A program made the translations under genes and the position numbers. From an uncultured Mycoplasmatota bacterium (GTDB lineage Bacteria; Bacillota_I; Bacilli_A; RF39; UBA660), in NCBI GenBank assembly GCA_900546275.1, contig URCH01000013.1, forward strand, positions 1-26,561: DNA of 26,561 nt, read 5' to 3'. Of the stretch, positions 1-7,335 are shown piece by piece. The notes under the pieces were generated by a model. It had not been told where the DNA came from. It made no database searches and worked only from the letters and a program-made list of their open reading frames with translations. The first letter of the stretch is position 1; the number at the start of each line of letters is the position of its first letter.

Positions 1-62
1 AAAAAATAAGATATAAATATTAAATTATTTACATCTTAAAGTATACTTGTAATTTGTATTAT

Positions 63-1433
63 TTATTTGATAGAAAAATAACTTTTTTCTTTATCTAATT
101 TAACATTTTTTAAAGTAGCCATTTCTTCAACAGTTACAAAAGCATACCCCTCATTTTGTAATTTTTCCATAGCCAGCAAAGCACCATCTACAGATGTTTC
201 ATATAAATCATGTAATAATACTATTGCACCATCATGGGCATTTTCTACTATATAATTTGCTATTCTATTTGCATCTTTATATTTCCAATCTTCTGTATCA
301 AGATCCCATAGAATAGTGTACATATTAGATATTGTCTTTATATTTGAGTTGATATTTCCATAAGGTGGTCTTAAATAAAGTGTTTCACTATTAACTACAT
401 TTCTTATCGCATCATTAGTCTTCTTTATTTCATTTATAACTGCATAATCATCTAGCTTTAAAAGATTTGAATGACTATAAGTATGACTACCAATCAAATT
501 ACCCATATCATGAGCTCTTTTTAATGTATCCTTATAATCATTTACACGATCCCCTAAAACAAAAAATGTTACACGAGCATTATACTTATCTAAATTTTCC
601 AGCAATTTATTTGTACCAATGTAGCTTGGACCATCATCAAATGTAAATGCGATTAACTTTTTATTGCTAAATTCTTTTAAATCTCTATTTCGAGTATTTG
701 AGATATTTTCTGTTTTACTATATTTTAAATATTCATTCTTTATTATTCCATTTAATTCACTATATGGAATTAATATTCTGACTTCACCTGCTGAATAATA
801 CGCAACTTGATATGGTGGAAATATTATTTCTAATCCATCATCTATAAAATTGAAATGCTCAAAGTTATTTGAATTACTTTCTAACCCACTTTTGACCATA
901 TCTTCATCAAATTCTAAATTATTATCATTACTATATTTCATAACATAATAGTAAGAAAGAGTTGATAATCTTTCTAGAGATTTATCGTTTGCTAAAAAAT
1001 CTGTAATTGACACTATCTTATCATCATTTTTATTGTAATAATAAGATTTATCACTTCTCATATAATGATTTCCTCCTGTATATTCATAAACTGTTAAATG
1101 AACTCCTAAAATATCTTCGTTTTCACTTATTTCATAATCAGTTTTAAAATCATATTTCATTGAATTCATATTTTCTAAATCACTTATATCATTTTTAAAT
1201 TCTTCTTCTTTGTTTTTTATATATTCAGTTGAATAAGCTAATAAATTTTCATTTTTTACCTTAGGATAATTAATTTCAATCGAGTAATTATCTGTTTCTT
1301 GCTTTTCATATAAATTATTTTTAGAGTTACTAAAGCATAAGCTAAAAATTCCAATCATCAAGACTATAATCAAACTTAAAAATATTTTTCCAAATTTTGT
1401 TAATCTTCTTTTGTGAATTTTTTTATATTTCAT
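63..1433 (-). CDS. Membrane-anchored polysaccharide deacetylase, PdaC-like
   Basis: Predicted metal-dependent deacetylase acting on N-acetyl groups of cell-wall glycans at the outer membrane face. The chosen ATG at 1433 gives 456 residues and sits 7 bases after a GAGGTG ribosome binding site; an upstream ATG would start inside that site. A basic N terminus and one membrane segment (about residues 15-35) are followed by a roughly 200-residue region resembling the DUF4163/DUF3298 module of Bacillus PdaC. The NodB catalytic domain follows, with TFDDGPS (metal-binding Asp pair), HTYSH (metal-binding histidines), RPPYG and LLHD in the expected order. All catalytic motifs are present. Family assignment is strong; the substrate (peptidoglycan GlcNAc or MurNAc) is inferred. 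It may be host DNA or cargo of the element that interrupts spoIVA. No convincing terminator is seen in the 62 bases downstream. Confidence 0.88.
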   Translation of the reverse strand: MKYKKIHKRRLTKFGKIFLSLIIVLMIGIFSLCFSNSKNNLYEKQETDNYSIEINYPKVKNENLLAYSTEYIKNKEEEFKNDISDLENMNSMKYDFKTDYEISENEDILGVHLTVYEYTGGNHYMRSDKSYYYNKNDDKIVSITDFLANDKSLERLSTLSYYYVMKYSNDNNLEFDEDMVKSGLESNSNNFEHFNFIDDGLEIIFPPYQVAYYSAGEVRILIPYSELNGIIKNEYLKYSKTENISNTRNRDLKEFSNKKLIAFTFDDGPSYIGTNKLLENLDKYNARVTFFVLGDRVNDYKDTLKRAHDMGNLIGSHTYSHSNLLKLDDYAVINEIKKTNDAIRNVVNSETLYLRPPYGNINSNIKTISNMYTILWDLDTEDWKYKDANRIANYIVENAHDGAIVLLHDLYETSVDGALLAMEKLQNEGYAFVTVEEMATLKNVKLDKEKSYFSIK

Positions 1434-1474
1434 ACTACAACACCTCTTCAAATTACTATTTATCTGTCTGTTTA

Positions 1475-1483
1475 ATTATATCA
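1475..1483 (-). promoter_or_regulatory. Extended -10 promoter of the deacetylase gene
   Basis: On the minus strand this reads TGATATAAT, a perfect -10 box with the TGN extension, about 40 bases before the start codon. No good -35 is visible at 17 bases, which is common for extended -10 promoters. Confidence 0.55.
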
Positions 1484-1563
1484 TACTTTTTACATATTTT
1501 TTTATTAATATACTAATCATAAGATTACTATTTTACTAACATTTTATTTTATATAATATATCA

Positions 1564-1854
1564 TTATATATCAGAATATAATTTCTCAATTAAATCATAT
1601 TCTCCTCCTAATTGAGCATATAATTCAGATATTTTATTTTCATATTCTTCTTTCTTATTGTTATATTCAATAAGTTTCTTTTTTTGAAAGAAGAAAGGTT
1701 TATTATCTTCTAAGTGGCCAATTAATGTTTGATAAGACTTTATTCTATTATCTATCATTCTTATATTTATATTTGAATCTTCAATAGCATATCTAATATT
1801 TAGTTTTAATAATGATTTAAATAACTCATTATCATCATTTTTCTTTTTAGTCAT
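1564..1854 (-). CDS. Small charged coiled-coil protein, unknown function
   Basis: A 96-residue protein that I do not recognise. The ATG follows a strong GGAGGTG ribosome binding site. The sequence is Lys/Glu/Asn-rich with no signal peptide or membrane segment; residues about 45-80 look helical and coiled-coil-prone. It is divergent from the double-XRE regulator at 1973, with 118 bases between the start codons, an arrangement typical of regulator/target pairs on mobile elements. It could be a small accessory protein of the element; there is no evidence for toxin activity. Confidence 0.65.
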   Translation of the reverse strand: MTKKKNDDNELFKSLLKLNIRYAIEDSNINIRMIDNRIKSYQTLIGHLEDNKPFFFQKKKLIEYNNKKEEYENKISELYAQLGGEYDLIEKLYSDI

Positions 1855-1891
1855 AATGCACCTCCAATACTTAAATATTTATTACAATTTA

Positions 1892-1929
1892 ATTATATCA
1901 CTTTTTTAACGAATAATCTTCGGTTTCGT
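1892..1929 (-). promoter_or_regulatory. Divergent promoter/operator region upstream of the XRE gene
   Basis: The minus strand carries TGATATAAT (1892-1900), an extended -10 promoter for the gene at 1854. Just upstream is a short inverted repeat, ACGAA (1909-1913) and TTCGT (1925-1929), which could be an operator for the divergently encoded XRE protein. The promoter is well supported; the operator is a guess from position. Confidence 0.4.
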
Positions 1930-1972
1930 AGTTAAAACTAATTTTAATGGGACAATAGTATCGGTGATAGTT

Positions 1973-2422
1973 ATGTTTGATAATAATTTACGATATGCTA
2001 GAGAAGAATTAGAAATGACACAATCTGAACTGGGTTATATATTTGGTGTATCTGATTCAGCAGTTAGATCATGGGAAACTGCTCACGATTCAATACCTTT
2101 ACCTAAACTAATTAAATTTTGTGATATGTATGATTTCTCATTAGATTTTATATGTGGTTTAATTAGAAAGAATATTACTTATGGTCATTTTAAAACTGAC
2201 AAAGTTAAAATTAGTAAAAAATTAAAAGAGTTAAGAAAAAGTTTAAATCTATCTCAACAAAAATTATCTGATGATTGCAAAATATCTCAAACAACATATA
2301 GTGGTTATGAAACAGGTCATTATCTAATTAATACAACTAATCTTTATTATATTTGTAAAACTTATAATGTTTCTATGGATTGGATTGTTGGAAGAACTAA
2401 TAATCAAAAAATAGGCAAATAA
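1973..2422 (+). CDS. Tandem XRE-family helix-turn-helix regulator
   Basis: DNA-binding protein of 149 residues with two Cro/CI-type helix-turn-helix domains. The first spans about residues 4-55 (LEMTQSELGYIFGVSDSAVRSWE region) and the second about 75-135 (LNLSQQKLSDDCKISQTTYSGYE region). The start is ATG 1973, 6 bases after a GGTG site; a GTG at 1964 lies inside that site. It is the only clear plus-strand gene in the left third and is divergent from the coiled-coil gene. Such regulators commonly control phage-like or conjugative elements, so a role as element repressor is plausible. There is no peptidase (ImmR partner) domain and no separate sensor domain. Confidence 0.82.
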   Translation: MFDNNLRYAREELEMTQSELGYIFGVSDSAVRSWETAHDSIPLPKLIKFCDMYDFSLDFICGLIRKNITYGHFKTDKVKISKKLKELRKSLNLSQQKLSDDCKISQTTYSGYETGHYLINTTNLYYICKTYNVSMDWIVGRTNNQKIGK

Positions 2423-2423
2423 A

Positions 2424-2466
2424 AAAAGCGAGAGTATGCTAAAAAAAATAACATATTCTCGCTTTT
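2424..2466. terminator. Bidirectional terminator between convergent genes
   Basis: A hairpin with arms AAAAGCGAGAGTATG (2424-2438) and CATATTCTCGCTTTT (2452-2466), loop 13 bases, one G-U pair. It has A-runs on the left and T-runs on the right, so it can end transcription from both the XRE gene (+) and the gene at 2860 (-). Its right arm overlaps the last codons of the minus-strand gene. Confidence 0.8.
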
Positions 2467-2860
2467 ATAATACATTTAGTGAATAACAATAATCATATAC
2501 ATTTAATTGTTCATTGATTTTGGTATTTATTTCTTCATTATTAAAGTCATATTGAAAGATATTAAACAGCATTTCTAATGAAAACTTTCGCTTTTCTAAT
2601 AATGATAGCTCCATATACTTTGCTGAAATAAATAATAGGTTCTTATATTTAGCAAAGTTAGTTATTACATTTTTAGATTCATGATCTAGTATTAATAATA
2701 CATTTTTTAGAAGTTTAATGAAGTTATTAATATCATAAATAGGTGTAAACCCTATATCTTCAAGTAGGTGTATTGCTAATCTAATCTTATCAATTTCTTT
2801 TAAATCATCAAACATATTAACTAAATCAATAACTTTCTCGGTATTATCATCTAATAACAT
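2465..2860 (-). CDS. Hypothetical helical protein of the MobV module
   Basis: A 131-residue protein that I do not recognise. The ATG follows a clean AAAGGAG site. The sequence is mostly alpha-helical in character, rich in Leu/Ile/Asn, with no membrane segment, signal peptide or cysteine pattern. It lies downstream of the relaxase gene in the same direction (about 170 bases apart) and ends in a shared terminator. Position suggests an accessory gene of the mobilizable element. Confidence 0.6.
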   Translation of the reverse strand: MLLDDNTEKVIDLVNMFDDLKEIDKIRLAIHLLEDIGFTPIYDINNFIKLLKNVLLILDHESKNVITNFAKYKNLLFISAKYMELSLLEKRKFSLEMLFNIFQYDFNNEEINTKINEQLNVYDYCYSLNVL

Positions 2861-3032
2861 AAATATTCTCCTTTCAAATACGCCATTTAAGGCACTTTAT
2901 TTAAAGAACAGATAAGAGATTAAACCTTAACTTAAAACTCAACTATAAGCATTTAAATAGGGTATAATTTCAAATTTCTGTTTTTCTATTTATCACTCTA
3001 ACAATCAAAAAAATCAAGAGTATTTTTTAAAT

Positions 3033-4325
3033 TTATCTACTTAAATCAAAATCATCTTTATCGTATTCTTCTTCATCATAATCTCTAACTCTTTCTTTAT
3101 AATAATCTGGTGCTTCAACATAATCAAATAATTCATCTTGTTTAGTTGTTCCTTTAGATATTCTTACAACATCTCCCATATCAAACTCACTATTATCATA
3201 ACAATCTTTAACAACATCAGCAGTTTCATCTTTAGTATAATCATTACCTCGTTGTAATAATTTTCTTAAAAATTTCTTTAATAGTTGAAATAGTTCACTT
3301 AATCTATAAATTAAACTTCTATTTTCTTGTTCTAGGTTTTGATTTTCATATTCTAGTTTACTTATTTCTTTCCTATATTTTTGATTTTCTTTTTCTAGTG
3401 ATTTATAACTATTAGCATAACTATCAACTTTATTAAATATTGTTTGTAGTTTAGGTTGCAATTCCATTACTTTTTTAGATTCATTAATAACATTATTCAT
3501 ACTATCAAAAGTTTCTTTTTCTAAAATAACATGTTTATTATCAAAAGGAATCTTTTTATTTGTTTTCATTTGTTCTTCAAACTCACTCATCGCTTTATCT
3601 AATCTATCACTTTTAGCATTTAATTCGTGATTTAATTTTTTAGTAAGTTGTTTATATTCTTTTATTTTAATGTGTTTATTATCACTACCTTTAATACCTC
3701 GTTCTAGATCATAACCTTTTTCAGTTAGACTTTTATGATACATATCTTGTAATTGTGATAGGTGTATTTTATCTCTAATATATTGTTTTTTAGATATGGT
3801 ATATCTTTCAGTATTAGTTCTCTTATCCAATTTCTTAACAAGTGGAACAACAACACAATGAACATGAGGTGTTAATTCATCTAAATGGACAGTTGCATGT
3901 AAAATTTGTTCTTTTTTATAACCTAAATCTTTATAAACAAATTCCATACAAGTATCTGCCCATTCTTTTATTTGCTCTCTAGACATACCATCAAAGAAAG
4001 TATGAGTAGCAGTAAAAATTAATTCATCAGCAACACAATTTTTGGAACTATTTAACATTTCATGGTATCTTTTCTTTCTATCAGCTCGTTCAGTTTTCAT
4101 TCTTTCTTCGTGTTCTTTTTTATATTCTTTTGTTAGTTTATCAAAACCTTTAGTATATTTCATATCTAGTGGAACAAGTTCTATATTATTTTTACTTAAT
4201 TCTATTTTAATATCTTTATTTGATTGATAAGCTTTCTTTTCTCGCTTATTATGTGATCCTATTTGGGCTAAATCAGGTATAGTCATAATAGGTTCACTTC
4301 TAAATATTGCATAATTTAATTCCAT
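3033..4325 (-). CDS. MobV-family (Pre/Mob) plasmid relaxase
   Basis: Relaxase of 430 residues that would nick one strand at an origin of transfer and lead it into a recipient using a partner conjugation machine. The N-terminal domain (about 1-215) has the MobV signature: motif I with IGSHNKR near residue 22, and the metal-binding HLDELTPHVH motif near residue 148. The C-terminal half (about 215-350) is a long charged coiled coil, as in pMV158 MobM-type proteins, followed by an acidic tail. Ribosome binding site AAAGGAG. It is preceded by a terminator at 4355-4380, so it probably has its own promoter. No type IV secretion genes are in the window, so it would mark a mobilizable rather than self-conjugative element. 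No oriT could be fixed by eye. Confidence 0.92.
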   Translation of the reverse strand: MELNYAIFRSEPIMTIPDLAQIGSHNKREKKAYQSNKDIKIELSKNNIELVPLDMKYTKGFDKLTKEYKKEHEERMKTERADRKKRYHEMLNSSKNCVADELIFTATHTFFDGMSREQIKEWADTCMEFVYKDLGYKKEQILHATVHLDELTPHVHCVVVPLVKKLDKRTNTERYTISKKQYIRDKIHLSQLQDMYHKSLTEKGYDLERGIKGSDNKHIKIKEYKQLTKKLNHELNAKSDRLDKAMSEFEEQMKTNKKIPFDNKHVILEKETFDSMNNVINESKKVMELQPKLQTIFNKVDSYANSYKSLEKENQKYRKEISKLEYENQNLEQENRSLIYRLSELFQLLKKFLRKLLQRGNDYTKDETADVVKDCYDNSEFDMGDVVRISKGTTKQDELFDYVEAPDYYKERVRDYDEEEYDKDDFDLSR

Positions 4326-4354
4326 ATATCATTTCTCCTTTCTTTTTAAACAAC

Positions 4355-4380
4355 AAAAAAGATATGTCGTTAAACATACC
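4355..4380 (-). terminator. Terminator between the Fe-S protein gene and mobV
   Basis: Minus-strand hairpin with arms 4374-4380 and 4361-4367 (GGTATGT/ACATATC with one G-U pair, loop 6), then a run of six T. It would insulate mobV from transcription entering through spoIVA and the Fe-S protein gene. Confidence 0.6.
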
Positions 4381-4390
4381 TTTAATTACA

Positions 4391-5374
4391 TTAATCATCA
4401 TATCTCTTGTTATAATGACAATAATTTCTTATCTTACATTTCTCGCAGTTAGGGTGTTCTCCACAAATGTTAGCAGATCTTAATAAACAAAATTGTTGGA
4501 TTATTGATTCTACGATTATCTCATCACAGTTATTTAATTCAGCAATCTTTTTTATAATATTTAATACTTGTTGTTCAGTAGCATTAGCATTTTCAACAAT
4601 TCCTAGTCTATGACTACCAAATAATCTTTCTAATTGAGAACTCTTTTTGCAAGTATTAACTCCAACTCTTTTTAAATAATCATAAGCAAAAGCTCGTCCA
4701 ACTTGTATTAATTTATATTTACCACTGTTAAACATATTTGCTATGTCATTAGGTTTTTCTTTACTTACAAACTTATCTAAACTTCCATAATCTTTTTCTA
4801 TTTGTTCTAATACCATTATATTTTTAGATAATGCTTTCATTTGATAACTAATCATTGGGTTAGTGCAATGAATCTTCCTTAACTTATTAACTAAAACACT
4901 TGGTTCAACAACTTTTAAATAATTCTTATTATAATTATGAAATATTTCATCAATAGCATCCATATTTTCCCTAATATTATTATCTCCCCATCTATGATTA
5001 GAAAGTAGAGCAATTATTAATGCCTTTAAATGTTCTTCAAAAGAATATTTTTTACCTTTCTTTCTTGATTTAACATTATTAACTAAATCTTTAATATCTC
5101 TCATATAATCGTAATTGATTTTTTCCATACTTTCTTTTATAAGAGGGTATATATCTTTTAAATCATTATCATCTAATAAAGTAATATTTTTAACCATTTC
5201 ATAGTTAGGATTATATATTTCTTCCTTATCAATACAATTCTTTAATACATCTATAACTTCTGCATTAGATAAATACTTTACTTTCTCAATAGGAAATACA
5301 ACTTTATTTACCTTAACATATTTTATCAGCAAAGGAATTAATTCACTATTTTTAAAAATTTCCTTATTTTCCAT
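4391..5374 (-). CDS. HhH-GPD/endonuclease III-like protein with C-terminal [4Fe-4S] motif
   Basis: A 327-residue protein. ATG 5374 is preferred (AGTGAG upstream); a GTG at 5389 has no ribosome binding site. Residues about 110-280 resemble the helical HhH-GPD fold of base-excision DNA glycosylases, and the C terminus has Cys-X5-Cys-X2-Cys-X5-Cys (CGEHPNCEKCKIRNYC), very like the Fe-S loop of endonuclease III. The usual catalytic features are not evident: the hairpin stretch reads QVGRAFAYDYL, without the expected Lys, and the following VNTCKKSS has Asn where the family has the catalytic Asp. It may therefore bind DNA without glycosylase activity. It lies 104 bases downstream of the spoIVA break in the same direction, so it may be transcribed from the spoIVA promoter. 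The 100-residue N-terminal extension is unrecognised. Confidence 0.6.
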   Translation of the reverse strand: MENKEIFKNSELIPLLIKYVKVNKVVFPIEKVKYLSNAEVIDVLKNCIDKEEIYNPNYEMVKNITLLDDNDLKDIYPLIKESMEKINYDYMRDIKDLVNNVKSRKKGKKYSFEEHLKALIIALLSNHRWGDNNIRENMDAIDEIFHNYNKNYLKVVEPSVLVNKLRKIHCTNPMISYQMKALSKNIMVLEQIEKDYGSLDKFVSKEKPNDIANMFNSGKYKLIQVGRAFAYDYLKRVGVNTCKKSSQLERLFGSHRLGIVENANATEQQVLNIIKKIAELNNCDEIIVESIIQQFCLLRSANICGEHPNCEKCKIRNYCHYNKRYDD

Positions 5375-5437
5375 AAAAAAATATCTCACTTTCTAAATTT
5401 TAGCCTTTAACTAATAAAGTGAAATATTGCCTTTTAT

Positions 5438-5452
5438 CCTTATTTTATAAGG
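5438..5452. repeat. Small perfect inverted repeat next to the spoIVA junction
   Basis: CCTTAT-TTT-ATAAGG, 6-bp arms with a 3-bp centre, lying 44 bases inside the element from the spoIVA break. There is no T-run directly after it on the minus strand, so it is a weak terminator candidate; a protein-binding site near the element end is also possible. Confidence 0.35.
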
Positions 5453-5478
5453 TATTTCTTTATTTTTATATTTGGGTA

Positions 5479-5859
5479 TCACTTATTCAACAACACCCAA
5501 GGTGTTTTAACCATCCTAGGACCGTTTTCATCCTCATATCCTTTTGCCCCTGGTATAACATATCCAACACAATCTACTAATCTTACATTAGCACTGAAAT
5601 CTTCAATTTGTATAGAAGCTGCATTACTTGGAACGAATTTAGGTTCCATAGTCATTATTGTCTTGCCTTGTGCGGATTGTGGAATTTCATCTAAAACTCT
5701 TTTCTTTTCATACTCATCCTGTATATTTGGAACAACTAAGTTTTCTATTACTTTTTTTATAAATGTTGATTTTCCTGTTCTAACTGCCCCAACTACACCT
5801 AAATAGAGTTCTCCTCCTGTTCTTTCTGTGATGCTTTTTATTATTTCTGTTTTTTCCAT
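5479..5859 (-). pseudogene. spoIVA: spoIVA, 5' fragment interrupted after codon 121
   Basis: SpoIVA is the morphogenetic ATPase that coats the forespore and anchors the spore coat. ATG 5859 follows AGTAGGG and gives MEKTEIIKSITERTGG, aligning from residue 1 with Bacillus SpoIVA; an in-frame ATG at 5877 is unlikely. Visible are Walker A (GAVRTGKST, Lys30), Thr70, and Asp96 in LVDCVGY. Similarity is very high through NGPRMVKTPW (Trp121). The frame then reads five unrelated residues (VLLNK) and stops at TGA, where the family continues for about 370 more residues. The missing part is not found anywhere in the window. The upstream neighbours (spoVIF, der) fit a native sporulation locus (in Bacillus spoIVA also lies near der). 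This is either an element insertion that could be reversed by excision, a decayed gene, or an assembly join. Confidence 0.9.
5492..5506. other. Palindromic junction at the spoIVA break (candidate attachment core)
   Basis: AACACC-CAA-GGTGTT is a perfect 6-bp inverted repeat with a 3-bp centre, placed exactly where spoIVA homology ends (Trp121 codon at 5497-5499). One arm and the centre belong to spoIVA (codons for Thr-Pro-Trp); the other arm is incoming sequence. A short imperfect palindrome at a crossover point is typical of serine or tyrosine recombinase sites. The second attachment site is not in the window. Confidence 0.45.
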
Positions 5860-5885
5860 ATATTCCCTACTTTCCATAATTCATT

Positions 5886-5917
5886 TAAATATATGTTTAA
5901 TTTTTTTTTATTAGAAC
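5886..5917 (-). promoter_or_regulatory. Possible sigma-E promoter of spoIVA
   Basis: The minus strand between the terminator copy and the start codon contains CATATATT (6 of 8 to the sigma-E -10 CATACAAT) with TTCTAAT about 15 bases upstream as a weak -35. The region is nearly pure A/T, so chance matches are likely. It is proposed because spoIVA is a sigma-E gene in Bacillus and the terminator at 5918-5956 blocks read-through from upstream. Confidence 0.25.
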
Positions 5918-5956
5918 TTTTTTTACACATAAAAACGTTAATGAAAATCATTAACG
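5918..5956 (-). repeat. 39-bp direct repeat copy 1, a terminator (KilA-N cassette, left)
   Basis: Identical over 39 bases to 7296-7334. It includes a perfect hairpin (arms CGTTAATGA and TCATTAACG, 3-base loop) followed on the minus strand by TTTTT and, slightly later, seven more A. It acts as terminator for the KilA-N gene and separates it from spoIVA. Sequence outside the 39 bases differs. Confidence 0.85.
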
Positions 5957-6105
5957 CAATTCACAGTTTAAATTACCTCATATGTTAAAATATAATACAA
6001 TTAAAATCTATCAAGATTTAAACATTTTATTTTGATTTAGGTAACAATATTGCCTACAATCTGTTAATTACATGTATTCTTTTTTAATTCATACTAATTC
6101 TTCAA

Positions 6106-6987
6106 TCACTGTAATGAATATTTTTCATTATTTACTTGTTCTTGAATTTTTTCTAATTCATGTATAGTTTTATTATTTTGTAACGATTTCATTTGTCTTC
6201 GAGCTGAATTATTTAATCTAATTAATCTCTCACTTTGTGGAACATTGTTTTCAATTAACTCCGCATTGGTATTTTGTAAATTATTTAAAATAACTAAATG
6301 AAGTAAATCTGTATAATCTCTAATATTTCCCTTTTTGGCAAGGTCTGGATTTGCTTTTCTCCATTCTTTAGCAGTCACTCCAAATAAAGCAACATTTAAA
6401 ACGTCCGCCTCTTCCGCATAAACAAATTTAATTTGATTTTCAGTAAGTGTCGGAACTATATATTCCTTTATAGCATCAGTATGTATATCATAGTTTACTT
6501 TAGATAAAAGTCTGGTTGCACTCCACTCTATCTTTTGTTGATAAGCCTCGTTATGTTTTAATCTCTCAAATTCTTTTATTAAATATAATTTAAATTCTGG
6601 TGATAGCCAACTTGCAAACTCAAATGCAATATCTGGATGTGCGAATGTTCCACTATTGTATCTACCTTGTTTTGAAATTACACCAATAGCATTAGTTGCT
6701 TTAATCCATTTTTTAGGTGTCATAACAAACGAGTTAGTTCCTGATTCATTTTTAAACCCATCGAATTCGATGGAATTAAAATTTTCATTATTTAGATATT
6801 CCCATGTACCTAAAAATAACAAACTATTAGTTGTTCTCATCCAGTTTTGAATAATGTAATCTGTTCTATCTTTATCCTTATAACGAGCTAAATCTGTAAT
6901 TGATATATAATCAATATTTCCTACTCTCATTATTCCAATTTTGTTATTTATTACATTCAACTCTGTTTTAATTAATTCTTGTTTCAA
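6106..6987 (-). CDS. KilA-N domain DNA-binding protein
   Basis: A 293-residue protein. Translation starts at TTG 6987, 9 bases after AAAGGAG; no in-frame ATG is better placed. The first 120 residues match the KilA-N domain of phage and mobile-element proteins, with DYISITDLARYKD near the start, RTTNSLLFLGTWE, and a TFAHPDIAFEFASWLSPEF core. The rest is helical with a stretch (GVTAKEWRKANPDLAKKGNIRD) seen in many KilA-N proteins. Function is unproven; KilA-N proteins bind DNA and often accompany phages or islands. The gene with its promoter and terminator forms a unit bounded by 39-bp direct repeats, inserted between two sporulation-locus genes. The operator-like inverted repeats upstream suggest self-regulation. 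Confidence 0.85.
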   Translation of the reverse strand: MKQELIKTELNVINNKIGIMRVGNIDYISITDLARYKDKDRTDYIIQNWMRTTNSLLFLGTWEYLNNENFNSIEFDGFKNESGTNSFVMTPKKWIKATNAIGVISKQGRYNSGTFAHPDIAFEFASWLSPEFKLYLIKEFERLKHNEAYQQKIEWSATRLLSKVNYDIHTDAIKEYIVPTLTENQIKFVYAEEADVLNVALFGVTAKEWRKANPDLAKKGNIRDYTDLLHLVILNNLQNTNAELIENNVPQSERLIRLNNSARRQMKSLQNNKTIHELEKIQEQVNNEKYSLQ

Positions 6988-7108
6988 TTCTCAAATCTCC
7001 TTTCATTTCTTATAGTTACAAACTCTACTTATGTTTTAATATCAAAAATTCAGATATGAATTTTCGAACTTATAAATTTTTCATAATTATTCTTTCTTGT
7101 TATAATAC

Positions 7109-7204
7109 TACTAATTAGATTATACTATATTTTTTAATATATATCATTACGTTTTCTGTTATAATTACAATATTTTCTTATTTTAAATTTTAATCTAATT
7201 AGTA
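7109..7204 (-). promoter_or_regulatory. KilA-N gene promoter flanked by paired 14-bp inverted sites
   Basis: This is the notable content of the 348-base gap 6988-7335. The minus strand carries TATAAT (at 7120-7125) with a weak ATGATA 17 bases upstream. TACTAATTAGATTA (7109-7122) overlaps the -10/start region and its exact inverse TAATCTAATTAGTA lies at 7191-7204, about 70 bases upstream. Each copy contains the palindrome CTAATTAG. Paired sites spanning a promoter are typical of a repressor acting by looping or cooperative binding. The remainder of the gap (6988-7108) is an AT-rich leader with an AAAGGAG site and no other feature that I see. Confidence 0.5.
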
Positions 7205-7295
7205 CTTAGTAACCTTAATAAATTAAACTATTCAACTCTTGACCATATTTATCTTTTAGTTTATTGTAATTCTCTTTTTAGATTTGATACAACTA

Positions 7296-7334
7296 TTTTT
7301 TTACACATAAAAACGTTAATGAAAATCATTAACG
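7296..7334 (-). repeat. 39-bp direct repeat copy 2, a terminator (KilA-N cassette, right)
   Basis: Identical to 5918-5956. Here the terminator hairpin begins immediately after the stop codon (TAA, 7336-7338) of the gene at 7917, so this copy probably belongs to that gene originally and copy 1 arose with the KilA-N insertion. Confidence 0.85.
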
Positions 7335-7335
7335 T

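Noticed and set aside
1436..1446. CAACACCT-like stretch resembling the spoIVA junction palindrome, as a second attachment site
   Set aside because: It is explained by the ribosome binding site region of the deacetylase gene (GAGGTGTTG on the minus strand) and no spoIVA coding sequence adjoins it.
2861..3032. Possible origin of transfer between mobV and the downstream gene
   Set aside because: Only a 3-bp-arm hairpin (GCC/GGC at 2882-2893) is visible and no MobV nick sequence could be recognised.
4042..4227. Plus-strand open frame opposite mobV, with similar ones opposite KilA-N, der, lepA and the ger genes
   Set aside because: They lie wholly within well-supported genes on the other strand, lack ribosome binding sites and give low-complexity hydrophobic translations.
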